Shown: one piece after another, positions 8,118-16,993 of the stretch
How the letters are laid out: each line of letters opens with the position of its first letter
How positions within the stretch are numbered: the first letter of the stretch is position 1
NCBI RefSeq assembly: GCF_051027545.1
Contig: NZ_CP194902.1
Span: 2,790,001 to 2,854,000 of the forward strand
DNA from: Methylocaldum sp002005105
GTDB taxonomy: Bacteria > Pseudomonadota > Gammaproteobacteria > Methylococcales > Methylococcaceae
Direction: 5' to 3'
DNA: 64,000 nt
Notes under the pieces: model-generated
The model's database searches: none
Seen by the model: the letters and a program-made list of their open reading frames with translations, nothing else
What the model was told of the DNA's origin: nothing
Position numbers and translations under genes: made by a program

Positions 8118-8474
8118 ATGCCTGAACATACCCATTCACCGGACTCCGACCTCGTGCAGTCGTTTCACCGCGCTTTGAAGCACCTTTGCGAGCGAGCGCA
8201 ACGCGATTTCGGCTATCGACCTAACCGCCTCTTGCAGATGATCGATTGCCATGGGGCAGTGGAGGCCGCCGAGCGGCTCGTCGGGAATGCCCGATTTTCC
8301 GACTATCTCACCCTCATGTGGGAGCACCGTGCCCTGGATAACACCGTGGAAGCTCTGACCCTTAACCCGGATTGGCGGCAACTTTTCTCACTGGAGACAC
8401 GAGCGTCTGCGCTCCGGAAACTGGAGCAGCTCGGCTGGTCACCGGACGGTGTCGACCGGATGGAGACCGCATGA
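8118..8474 (+). CDS. 118-aa protein, conserved-type domain of unknown function
   Basis: A strong TAAGGAGG precedes the ATG by about eight bases. The 118-aa product is all-helical and soluble. Its C-terminal half (LTLMWEHRALDNTVEALTL, then WRQLFSLETRASALRKL) has the pattern of a small domain I recall from many bacterial hypothetical proteins: F..LWE..RLDLTVEALVL...LFT..E...AR..L. I cannot give it a function. Its stop overlaps the start of the next gene (ATGA), so the two are translationally coupled. A partner or adaptor role with the ADP-ribosylglycohydrolase fusion is inference from that coupling. Confidence 0.75.
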   Translation: MPEHTHSPDSDLVQSFHRALKHLCERAQRDFGYRPNRLLQMIDCHGAVEAAERLVGNARFSDYLTLMWEHRALDNTVEALTLNPDWRQLFSLETRASALRKLEQLGWSPDGVDRMETA

Positions 8475-10333
8475 CATTGGAACTCGAGACCGCCATCCGA
8501 GCCGCTCTCGCGGCGGGCAATTTGCTCCGCTCAGAATTCAACCGAGGAGAGGGACCCCGAGGATCGGGCGGACATGCCGAGGTGGACGAGCCGGCCGAAC
8601 GGCTGATCTTCGAACATCTCACGACCGCGTTTCCCGAGTACGGTTACCTCGGGGAGGAACTCGGATCGAGAAAAGTGCCCTCGAACGCGGATGAGCTGCT
8701 GTGGGTGGTCGATCCCAACGACGGCACGAGTGCCTATCTCAAAGGCTTTCGCGGTGCCGCCGTGTCCATCGCCTTGTTGCGCCGGGGGGAGCCGGTGCTT
8801 GGCGTGGTTTACGCCTACAACTATCCGGATGACGATGGGGATCTGATCACGTGGGCAGAGGGAAGCCCGGTGTGTCCGAACGGCACCATTGTTCGGCGAA
8901 CTTGGCCCGACCGGGTCACGGCCGACTGTACCGCCTTGATTTCGCAAAGTGCCGACCGTAATGCCCGCGCGAACGCGGAGATCGTCGCGCCGATGCGCTA
9001 TCGCGCGGTCCCCAGCATTGCCTATCGGCTTGCGCTCGTTGCGGCGGGGGAGGGCGACGTGGGCGTATCGCTCAACGGGCCAACCACCTGGGATTTGGCG
9101 GCCGGCCATGCGCTGCTTCGAGGCGCCGGGGCTGAACTTTACGACGATCGTGGCGAACCGATTCGCTATTCGGCCCAAGGCGAATGCAACCATACCGGCG
9201 ATGTGTTCGGCGGTGCCGAAGCCTTGGTCCGGCATTTGGCCGGCAAGGCATGGGAGTCGGTTTTCCGACGACCGCTGCCTCAGGACTGTGTTGGCTTGTT
9301 ATGGCCGGTGAAAGGCGGTGGCCCCATCGATGCAGGGATGCTGGCGAGAGCCCAGGGTTGCCTGCTCGGGCATTTGGCCGGGGATGCCTTGGGTAGCCTG
9401 GTGGAATTCCAAATGCCCGATGAAATTCGTCGCAACTATCCTGACGGCGTTCGACAGCTTGCCGACGGCGGCGTGTGGCAGACGCTTGCGGGGCAGCCGA
9501 CCGACGACTCGGAGTTGGCGTTGGCTCTGGCGCGTAGTCTGGTGGCCAAGGGCACCTATGACGTAGCGGCCGTTGCCGAAGCCTATGCAGCCTGGTATCG
9601 GTCGGAGCCCTTCGACATGGGGGCGGCCACTGAACGGGCCTTGCGGGCGGCCGGCAACGCGAGCGAAGCGCCGGTGGTGGCGGCGTCGCGTGCAGCGGAT
9701 CCGGCCAGCCAGGCGAACGGCGCCCTGATGCGGGTGAGTCCCCTAGGGATCTTCGGTGCAAACGCCGATCCGGCTCAATTGGACGATTGGGCTGCCCAAG
9801 ATGCGGGGCTGACCCATCCCCATCCGGTTTGTCGGCAGATCAATCAGCTTTATGTCCGGGCGATCGCGGAAGCGGTTCGAAACGGCCCGGATCCGGCCAG
9901 CCTCTATCGCGACATCCTGACGTGGGCGGATGAACTCGGGGGCGATGACACTGTTCTCGCAGCTACCCGGCGGGCCGACAAGGCACCGCCCGAGGATTTT
10001 CTGGAACATCAGGGCTGGGTGCTGATCGCCTGGCAAAATGCGCTGTATCAGCTCTTGCACGCACCGTCCTTAGAAGACGGGCTAGTCGATACGATCGGTC
10101 GGGGCGGCGATACCGACACCAACGCGGCCATTTGCGGCGCTTTACTTGGCGCGGTGTACGGCCGCAAGGCCATCCCCGCCGCCTGGCTGAATCGGCTCCT
10201 CACCTGCCGGCCTATCCACGGACTGTCCGGTGTTCACCGGCCGCGGCCGGCGTGCGATTGGCCGGTGGATGCTTTGATCGTGGCGGAGCGATTGTTGCGC
10301 AAGACAGAATTGCCAGCGGTATCGGGTGGTTAA
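8471..10333 (+). CDS. Inositol-monophosphatase-family / ADP-ribosylglycohydrolase fusion
   Basis: The start at ATG 8471 overlaps the upstream stop as ATGA, giving a 620-aa protein. The N-terminal ~270 residues are an IMPase-fold phosphatase with all metal motifs: GEELG, WVVDPNDGTSAY (DPxDGT) and WDLAAGHALLRGAG. The C-terminal ~330 residues are a DraG/ARH-type ADP-ribosylglycohydrolase with GCLLGHLAGDALGSL, PTDDSELALAL and GGDTDTNAAICGALLG. Both active sites look complete. IMPase-fold enzymes remove phosphate from small phosphoesters, including nucleotide 3'-phosphates. ARH enzymes cleave ADP-ribose from protein or hydrolyse ADP-ribosyl compounds. The fusion suggests stepwise processing of a phosphorylated ADP-ribosyl or NAD-derived molecule, perhaps the ligand seen by the WYL proteins. 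That link is inference. Confidence 0.88.
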   Translation: MTLELETAIRAALAAGNLLRSEFNRGEGPRGSGGHAEVDEPAERLIFEHLTTAFPEYGYLGEELGSRKVPSNADELLWVVDPNDGTSAYLKGFRGAAVSIALLRRGEPVLGVVYAYNYPDDDGDLITWAEGSPVCPNGTIVRRTWPDRVTADCTALISQSADRNARANAEIVAPMRYRAVPSIAYRLALVAAGEGDVGVSLNGPTTWDLAAGHALLRGAGAELYDDRGEPIRYSAQGECNHTGDVFGGAEALVRHLAGKAWESVFRRPLPQDCVGLLWPVKGGGPIDAGMLARAQGCLLGHLAGDALGSLVEFQMPDEIRRNYPDGVRQLADGGVWQTLAGQPTDDSELALALARSLVAKGTYDVAAVAEAYAAWYRSEPFDMGAATERALRAAGNASEAPVVAASRAADPASQANGALMRVSPLGIFGANADPAQLDDWAAQDAGLTHPHPVCRQINQLYVRAIAEAVRNGPDPASLYRDILTWADELGGDDTVLAATRRADKAPPEDFLEHQGWVLIAWQNALYQLLHAPSLEDGLVDTIGRGGDTDTNAAICGALLGAVYGRKAIPAAWLNRLLTCRPIHGLSGVHRPRPACDWPVDALIVAERLLRKTELPAVSGG

Positions 10334-10565
10334 AGCCCCGCACCAAGGCTTAGGTGATTCGTGGTCGGCGCTAGGCACCGCACGATTTGAGGCGATCCCA
10401 AAGGCCACGCGGTCAGTCCTCATGACATCGGCTATTCATATCCTCACCAGCATACCAATGGGATAAATTAAGTAAACCACAATTCCGGGGAGTGGATGTG
10501 ACGCTACTTATCGTATCGATCACGTAGGCTTTTCCAGTGCATAACAACTCAAGCGAATCGGGCGC

Positions 10566-11006
10566 ATGAACGACAATCCGATCTTGGAGAATAGGGGAGA
10601 GAACACTTTCGATCCTGAAATCCAGCCCCTTTTCTGGGACGATACCCCTCGCATCAAGATTATCGCTATAGGCGATAGTGGATGTGAAATCGTCAAGCCA
10701 ATCGCCGAACATCGGCTTTGGTTCGGGGAGGTCGAGTTTTTCCATGTCGATCCAACCCAAGCAGACACGCTCTACCGCATCGAAAACACGGTTAAGAAAG
10801 TTTCGAAAGCGGGGATTCCGCTGCCCGACGTCCTCAAAGGCGCCGATCTGATCGTGATCGCCATGGACCTCGGCAATAGCATGAACGCTCGGCGGGTGTA
10901 TGACATAGCCCGGGCGGCCAAATCGATGAAGGTATTTACGGTCGTTATCGAGCTCACCCTCCGAATTCATGTCACCTTGACGGACTCAACCGTACAATGC
11001 CCATAA
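10566..11006 (+). CDS. Truncated FtsZ/tubulin-like protein
   Basis: A 146-aa ORF. From residue 28 it follows the N-terminal GTPase half of FtsZ: RIKIIAIGDSGCEIV (FtsZ KIKVIGVGGGGGNAV), VEFFHVDPTQADTL (VEFIAVNTDAQAL), GADLIVIAMDLGNSM (GADMVFVTAGMGGGT), then IARAAKSMKVFTVVI (IAKELGALTVGVVT). The glycine-rich phosphate loops are not conserved (GDSGC, LGNSM) and the chain ends where FtsZ would continue for about 200 more residues. There is no clear ribosome site. It is either a worn FtsZ-paralogue fragment or a small FtsZ-interfering protein like some anti-division toxins. Nucleotide binding is doubtful. Confidence 0.45.
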   Translation: MNDNPILENRGENTFDPEIQPLFWDDTPRIKIIAIGDSGCEIVKPIAEHRLWFGEVEFFHVDPTQADTLYRIENTVKKVSKAGIPLPDVLKGADLIVIAMDLGNSMNARRVYDIARAAKSMKVFTVVIELTLRIHVTLTDSTVQCP

Positions 11007-11137
11007 AAGATCAAAAGACCTGCTGATGTCCCTTGCTTAGCTCCGTCGTTCGAGGGACTCCTGCGTGCTCTTAGCTTATCCGACGCGGGTACACGCAGAT
11101 CATCCATGCCGCCGATGACTTAACAAGAGAGACGAGA

Positions 11138-12699
11138 ATGGTTCAACTTTTCCTGTATGACACCACGCTCCGCGATGGCTCCCAGCGGGAAGAGGTTTCC
11201 TGGTCCTGTGAGGACAAGCTGGCGATCGCGAGGCGGCTTGACCGGATCGGGATCCATTACATCGAAGGCGGTTGGCCCGGATCCAATCCGAAAGATGCCG
11301 AATTCTTCAACCGCGTCCGTGATATCGGGCTCCAACAGGCACGGCTGGTGGCGTTCGGCAGCACCCGGCGAAAGCACAGCCGCTGTGAGGACGACCGGAA
11401 TCTTGCGGCCCTGATCAGTGCCGGCACGCCTGCCGTGGCGCTGGTTGGAAAAAGCTGGGACTTTCAGGTCAGCAGGGTGTTGAATACTACGCCTGAAGAG
11501 AATCTGGTGATGATTCGAGACAGCGTGGCGTTCATGAAGCAGCGCGGTTTCGAGGTGATCTTTGATGCGGAACACTATTTCGACGGCTACAAGGCAAACC
11601 CGGACTACGCTCTAGCGACGCTGCAGTCTGCGGCAGAAAGCGGAGCCGACTTTCTGGTCCTGTGCGACACCAATGGGGGCAGTTTGCCCTGGGAAATCGA
11701 AGCGATCGTGGCGGCGGTCAGTCGCCGCATCCCGGGCCGGCTCGGGATTCATGTCCACAACGATAGCGCGTGCGCGGTAGCCAACTCCTTGGCGGCGGTG
11801 CGTGCGGGCTGTGTCCAGATTCAAGGCACCATCAACGGGTACGGAGAGCGTGTCGGCAATGCGGATCTCACGAGCATCATCCCGGCCTTGCAACTCAAGA
11901 TGGGGTATTCGGTACTGGCTTCGGAACAGTTTCGCGAGCTCACGAGCCTGTCGAGATATGTGGCGGAGATCGCCAATCTGAGCCATTCCAAGCAGCAGCC
12001 TTACGTTGGGGAGAGCGCGTTCGCGCACAAGGGGGGGGCCATGCGGCGGCCGTCCTGAAGAGTGCCGACAGTTATCAGCATATCGATCCCGCTCTGGTAG
12101 GTAATGTGACCCGTACGGTCGTGTCGGAGTTATCCGGGCGCGGCAATCTGCTTTCCCGGGCTCGGCTTCATGGGCTCGAACTCTCGGAGGATGCGGCGCA
12201 GCGGGTGCTGCATCAGATAAAAAAATTGGAGCATCAGGGGTTTGCTTTCGACGCCGCGGAAGCCTCGGTGGACCTTCTGCTGCATCGCGCCGGTTCGGAT
12301 TACCAATCGCCGTTCGAGCTCATCGATTTCATGGTGTTGGCGGAACACCGCCATGGCCGCGGTTTATTGTCCGAAGCGACCGTCAAAATCCGCATAGGGG
12401 GAGACGTGCGATTCGCCGCCGCCGAAGGCAATGGGCCGGTGAATGCGCTGGCCCAAGCGGTCCATGAAGTGCTTTGCCGGTACTATCCGGAGCTCGAACA
12501 GGTTCAGCTGACCGACTATAAAGTGCGCATCCTGAACACCGAGCGGGGTACCGGAGCCGTTACGCGCGTCCTTATGGATTTTTGCCATGGCGAATGCGCG
12601 TGGACAACGGTGGGTGCGAGCCCCAACATTATCGAGGCCAGCTGGCGAGCGTTGTCCGACAGTATGGAATATGCCTTGATCGTACTCCGCCAGCGGTGA
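11138..12699 (+). pseudogene. cimA: Citramalate synthase, interrupted by a frameshift at a G tract
   Basis: Frame 1 from ATG 11138 encodes the DRE-TIM catalytic domain: DTTLRDGSQREEVSW, the metal-site HVHNDSACAVANSLAA, and GTINGYGERVGNAD. It runs to FAHKGG and then goes out of frame. The frame that continues from 12031 to TGA 12697-12699 encodes the missing H-A-A-A-V segment and the rest of the enzyme, including the C-terminal allosteric domain with ERGTGAVTRVLMD. The break is in a run of eight G at 12031-12038; nine would restore the family pattern K-G-G-x-H. Joined, the protein is about 520 aa, normal for CimA. CimA condenses pyruvate and acetyl-CoA to citramalate for isoleucine synthesis. 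Since the rest is undamaged, a homopolymer sequencing error, slippage or a very recent mutation are all possible. Confidence 0.88.
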
Positions 12700-13095
12700 G
12701 GCTTCGGTGCGTTCGTAGAGGGCGCCCCCATTTCGATAAGCAGTGCGCCCAACGAAAACAATCCCGAAATCCGCACGAGCTTCACCTGCCGTGTCTGATG
12801 TCGGAGCGCTGCCCAAAGTTCGGTAACAGACGACCCGCCGGACCTGGCTCACTTCATCAGCAGCCCACTTGGCTTTGCCGATAGCTAAGGGCAAGGCTGG
12901 GATTTACGCCTGAACCCGACCCCGATTGTGCTGGCTTGAGCCACTCGTATCTTCGCCGTATCAGAAGGGAATACTGCCAGCGGATGGTGTCCTGCAACCA
13001 GGCGGCAAGGATTTGATATTTCCTCTTTAACGTAGCAGGAGTACGCCATCTTGCGGCGTTAGCGCCAGACTAAAGATTCCTTCCAGTGCCCAGAT
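12700..13095. other. Intergenic, nothing recognised
   Basis: I see no credible coding region, terminator or repeat in these roughly 400 bases. Base composition is similar to the flanks. The stretch lies between the cimA stop and the downstream end of the recombinase relic. Confidence 0.5.
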
Positions 13096-14150
13096 TCATC
13101 CTCTGTGGCACGCCACGTTTATATAACCTTGGGGCAGCAAGGTCCCAACGGTCGTTTGTCGTTCCGCCAGCAAGACTTTCTTGCCGTCCCGTTCCACCGG
13201 AATACGCCGAATCGGTTCCTTGAGCAGTTTCCGGAGCGCCTTTCGTGCCGCGGCCACATCGCCCTGCATCTGGATCTTGAAGCATCCAATCTCGTCATGA
13301 AGTTGCTGGCGAAGCTGGCGCGGATCCCATGCGGCCGGCGTTTCGCTCAAACGCCTCATGTCCTCGTCAAGGCTTTGGATCCGGGGTTCGCGTTTGGGGG
13401 TTTCTGCGAGGATGCTGGTGGACGTCTGGCCCGAGGCAATCAGCGCCATGAAGTTGGCCAGTTCCTTTTTGAGCTTTTGGATCTCGCCCAGATAGTCGGG
13501 CGGCTCAGTCGTCAGGGCTTGCTTGATGAGGCTCAGGGCCTTTTCAATCACATAATCGATCGCCTCGGACGTGAGAATCGTCACCCGGGACCGGACAGGA
13601 TCTCCTGATCGAGCGTCTCCACCCGGACTTTGTGATCGTTCACGCAGACGCTGGCGCCGCGGCTGTGGTGGTACGAACAGTCATAGTAGTAGTGATTCCG
13701 CTTGCCGCCCAAGGCCACGATGTTGCTCCCGCAAAGACTGCTGCAGGCCAGGCTCGAGAGAAGATACTTCGATTCCTTCGGGGATCGGGGCGATAGAAGC
13801 GCTCGCCTCCGGTCGCTTTGAGATAATTTTGGGGCGCCGCTTCGAGCCGGCCTGGACTTCATCCCGGAGGTCTTGAGATACGATGGCGAGCTTCGGGCCG
13901 ACGGATTTCGAGATGGTCCGCCTGGGGCATCCGCTTCTTCGCCGATCCGCCCTGACGGGTGTTTCGGTACTCGCCAAACGGGATTCACCCGAGATAGCGC
14001 CGCCGACGCAGCATCGGTTGGATCGCCGCTCAGGGTCTTGACCAGGGTGGTATAGCGATGTCCACCCGCATACATCTGAAAGATCGCACGGATACAACCT
14101 GTTCGGTCTGGGTGTTTGTTCTCAATTGATTTTCGGGACTCCGTACCCAT
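13096..14150 (-). pseudogene. Decayed large serine recombinase (C-terminal part)
   Basis: Pieces of one protein appear in order but in shifting frames on the minus strand. First come IFQMYAGGHRYTTLVKTL (recombinase domain) and KLAIVSQDLRDEVQAGSKRR. Then comes the zinc-ribbon stretch KYLLSSLACSSLCG...NHYYYDCSYHHSRGASVC, followed by VRVETLDQEIL. The C-terminal coiled-coil arm is 13096-13584, including IQKLKKELANFMALI. At least three frame changes are needed. The N-terminal resolvase catalytic domain with its serine is absent; the sequence ends where the phosphodiesterase gene begins at 14249. It is an inactive remnant of an integrative element and marks a rearrangement point between cimA and the EboF-like gene. 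Confidence 0.75.
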
Positions 14151-14248
14151 ATCGCCATTGCTCCGACTGGTCCTTATTCATCCGTTGTGAAGTTAAGTTC
14201 TTGAGCTTAAGCTCCAAATTTCTCGTTATTAATGATTGATGCTAAACC

Positions 14249-15616
14249 ATGAAACGACTGGTTGTGATCGATATCGTTGGGCTTAATCCTTCGCTCTTGG
14301 GCGAGCACACGCCACATTTGAACCGGCTGATTACGGATGGATTTGTCGCTAATTTGGAGCCGGTTTTTCCGGGCGTGACGTGTACCGCCCAAGCATCGAT
14401 GCTGACCGGTTCCCTTCCCCGGGAGCACGGAATAGTCGCCAACGGCTGGTATTTTCGCGATCTTGCCGAAGTATGGTTCTGGCGTCAGTCCAATCATCTC
14501 GTCCATGGCGAGAAGGTTTGGGATGCAGCGAAAATGTCCATCCGCGATTTCAGCTGCGCTCAACTCTTCTGGTGGTACAACATGTACGCTGACGTGGAGT
14601 ACTCTGTTACCCCACGCCCCATTTATCCCGCGGATGGGCGGAAAATTCCGGCGCTTTACTCGAATCCCGCAGATCTGCACCGGAGGATCGAAGCCGAATT
14701 GGGTCCTTTCCCGATGTTTAACTTTTGGGGCCCGGCGGCGGACTTACGATCGTCGAGCTGGATCGCAAATGCCGCCAAATGGACGTTCGACCATCATCCC
14801 TGCAAACTGCAACTGGTGTATCTGCCGCACCTGGATTACAACCTTCAGCGCCTCGGGCCGGCCGATCCGCGAATATGGGAAGACGTCCGCGCCATCGATG
14901 CCGTCGCGGGAGACTTGATCGACCACGTTAGGGCTCAGGGAGCCGATGTTATGGTGGTCTCCGAGTACGGCATCGAGCCGGCCACGGGCTGTGTCCATAT
15001 CAATAAAGTTTTGCGCGAACAGGGCTACATCGCCGTGCGCGAGACCCTCGGCTACGAGTTGCTGGACTTCGGCGCGTCGCGCGCCTTCGCCGTGGCCGAT
15101 CATCAGATAGCCCATGTCTACGTGCGGAACGCTTCGGACAGTCCTGCCGTGGAACGCTTGCTTGGCACGGTACCGGGTATCGAGCGAGTACTGGCGGAGC
15201 AGGGAAAAGCCGAAATGGGCCTGGATCATCCGCGCTCCGGGGAATTGATCGCCATCGCCGAACCCGGGCATTGGTTCAGCTATTACTATTGGCAGGACGA
15301 TGCGAAGAGTCCTGACTTTGCCCGTACGGTCGATATCCATCGCAAGCCGGGCTACGATCCGGTGGAGCTTTTCGTCGATCCGGACATCCGGTGGCCAAAG
15401 CTGAAAATTGGGTTTCGGCTGCTCCAAAAGCAACTAGGCTTCCGAATGTTGATGGATGTGATTCCACTCAAACCGGACCTGGTTAAGGGCACTCATGGCC
15501 GGTGCCACCAATCGGCTGACTTGAATCCCGTTTTGATCTCTTCCCGGCGCGACTTTGCGGTTGATCAGTTGCCGATAACCGGAATTAAACAACTGATATT
15601 GAATAGCCTTAATTGA
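14249..15616 (+). CDS. eboF: EboF-like nucleotide pyrophosphatase/phosphodiesterase family protein
   Basis: A 455-aa alkaline-phosphatase-superfamily protein. The N-terminus (VVIDIVGLNPSLLGEHTP), the nucleophile region (FPGVTCTAQASMLTGSLPREHG, Thr predicted) and the metal ligands in LPHLDYNLQ, VVSEYGIEPATG and KGTHGR follow the autotaxin/NPP pattern. Length and sequence style match the EboF member of ebo clusters, and the other ebo genes are present at 53-57 kb, so I use that symbol tentatively. No signal peptide is obvious. The recombinase relic ends 99 bases upstream on the opposite strand, consistent with the gene having been moved away from its cluster. The substrate is unknown. Confidence 0.65.
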   Translation: MKRLVVIDIVGLNPSLLGEHTPHLNRLITDGFVANLEPVFPGVTCTAQASMLTGSLPREHGIVANGWYFRDLAEVWFWRQSNHLVHGEKVWDAAKMSIRDFSCAQLFWWYNMYADVEYSVTPRPIYPADGRKIPALYSNPADLHRRIEAELGPFPMFNFWGPAADLRSSSWIANAAKWTFDHHPCKLQLVYLPHLDYNLQRLGPADPRIWEDVRAIDAVAGDLIDHVRAQGADVMVVSEYGIEPATGCVHINKVLREQGYIAVRETLGYELLDFGASRAFAVADHQIAHVYVRNASDSPAVERLLGTVPGIERVLAEQGKAEMGLDHPRSGELIAIAEPGHWFSYYYWQDDAKSPDFARTVDIHRKPGYDPVELFVDPDIRWPKLKIGFRLLQKQLGFRMLMDVIPLKPDLVKGTHGRCHQSADLNPVLISSRRDFAVDQLPITGIKQLILNSLN

Positions 15617-16134
15617 CAGCGGCTTCCGTAGAAGCCATTCACTGGATTTAGGGTCTACCGGTCCATGGTCATGGGTTCGCCTCCGGCATAGCTCACCATC
15701 ATTTCTTCATTTGAAACTTCGGCGTTCATTCTTCCGGTTATCTCAGTCGTTCGCACATGATCGTCGGGGGCGCGATCTTCGCCCTTAGGCAAGCCGAGGG
15801 CCGGGCCCTATTGAATCAGGCGATAACCACGAGCGGTGATGTACGGGGCGGGGTGGCAACGGAAGTTCCGGCACTCTCGGCTATCGAGGTGGCTTAAACC
15901 GGAGTTGCAATGTCAAAAATTTTTACATACCAGAGTTCGGTGCGGCGTGCTCAATCTTCAATACAAACATGTGCTTAGGTGTATCAGTCTGAGAACACTC
16001 GTTAAAAAACCTCACCGCGAGTGTCGAAATCTTTTACGGTCTCGCCGGCCGATAAGGGACCTGAGTTGCTAAAGTTCCCTGCATCACACAAAAAGCTCCA
16101 TAAAATCAATTTATTATCATATCTGTTGCATTTA
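15617..16134. other. Intergenic leader region, no gene seen
   Basis: The frames here are short and lack ribosome sites. The right half is AT-rich compared with the rest of the window, as expected of a regulatory region upstream of the sigma-54 promoter at 16135. I recognise no activator site. Confidence 0.5.
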
Positions 16135-16150
16135 TGGCACAGGCCTTGCC
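16135..16150 (+). promoter_or_regulatory. Sigma-54 (RpoN) promoter for the PEP-CTERM/RHS transcription unit
   Basis: TGGCACAGGCCTTGCC matches the -24/-12 consensus TGGCAC-R-N4-TTGCW at every position but the last. The start of transcription should lie near 16161, about 175 bases before the PEP-CTERM gene at 16337. RpoN promoters upstream of PEP-CTERM genes are known from other bacteria, where the PrsR activator uses them. Confidence 0.75.
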
Positions 16151-16336
16151 TTGTACATGAGGCAGTTATGGTCGGCAAGTCATTTGAGTCGTCCGTACGC
16201 TTCTGATGTTCGACGGTAATAAGCGCTTATCCCGGTAGGCCGCTCGCTCGGAGTGACGTCGACGGGTTTCGAGCGCCAACCATAGGGCGTCTACGAACAA
16301 GCCCATTTTGTCCGCTTTGATTGGGGAAGGATCCGG

Positions 16337-16906
16337 ATGAAAAGTCTTCTAAAAGCCAGTCTTGGCTTGCTCCTTATCTGTTCTGGTTCGAATGCAAGTG
16401 CGACGGTGATTCGCTATCAGGCGATCGATCTCGCCGACAGCGTGGTCGGTCAGGATCTCTGGCAATACCGCTATGACGTTAGCGGCTTGCCCGGATCGGC
16501 CGTGGGGTTCGATGTGTTCTTCAATCTGAGCGAGGGCTACCAGGCGGGCGACTTGAGCGATCCGCTGGCGCCCAATGGCGACTGGACGGTCGTCCTCCTT
16601 CAGCCCGACCCGGTCCTGCCGGACGACGGCCGTTTTTATGCCGAGATCGTCGCCGTTTCGCCGGTTCTACCGAATCTTCCCGATACTTATTTCAGCGTCA
16701 ACTTTGTCTGGCCCGGGACCGGAGCCCCGGGTGGGCAAAGCTTTGCGATTTACGATGCCAACTTCGACATCCTCGAAGCCGGGCGCACCAGACCGTTCGG
16801 TGAAGCGATCCCAGAACCCGCGGTTCCCGCGTTGCTGCTCGTAGGACTGTTCGGATTGACCTGGTTTCGGACCCGGCGCAGCCAACGCGAGCTTTCCAAG
16901 CCGTAG
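16337..16906 (+). CDS. PEP-CTERM exported protein
   Basis: A 189-aa protein with GGAAGGA before the ATG. It has a signal peptide (MKSLLKASLGLLLICSGSNASA) and a short beta-rich body. It ends in the PEP-CTERM tripartite signal: IPEPAVP, a hydrophobic helix (ALLLVGLFGLTWF) and an arginine cluster (RTRRSQR). Such proteins are processed by exosortase and held at the surface or released into the matrix. The body matches no enzyme I know. It lies 87 bases upstream of the giant RHS gene on the same strand, with no terminator seen between, so both probably use the sigma-54 promoter at 16135. Confidence 0.85.
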   Translation: MKSLLKASLGLLLICSGSNASATVIRYQAIDLADSVVGQDLWQYRYDVSGLPGSAVGFDVFFNLSEGYQAGDLSDPLAPNGDWTVVLLQPDPVLPDDGRFYAEIVAVSPVLPNLPDTYFSVNFVWPGTGAPGGQSFAIYDANFDILEAGRTRPFGEAIPEPAVPALLLVGLFGLTWFRTRRSQRELSKP

Positions 16907-16993
16907 CCATTTTTCCGCTGCCGGATTGTTGGCAGTGACAAAAGCGGCTCGTCTACACCTGCCGCCTACTAAATCTGAGGGGAGATAAGGATT

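Noticed and set aside
10413..10970. Minus-strand 185-aa ORF opposite the FtsZ-like gene
   Set aside because: The plus strand matches FtsZ motifs in order; the minus frame has no recognisable features or ribosome site.
13105..13608. Plus-strand 167-aa ORF over the recombinase relic
   Set aside because: It is the antisense of the recombinase coiled-coil and C-terminal segment.
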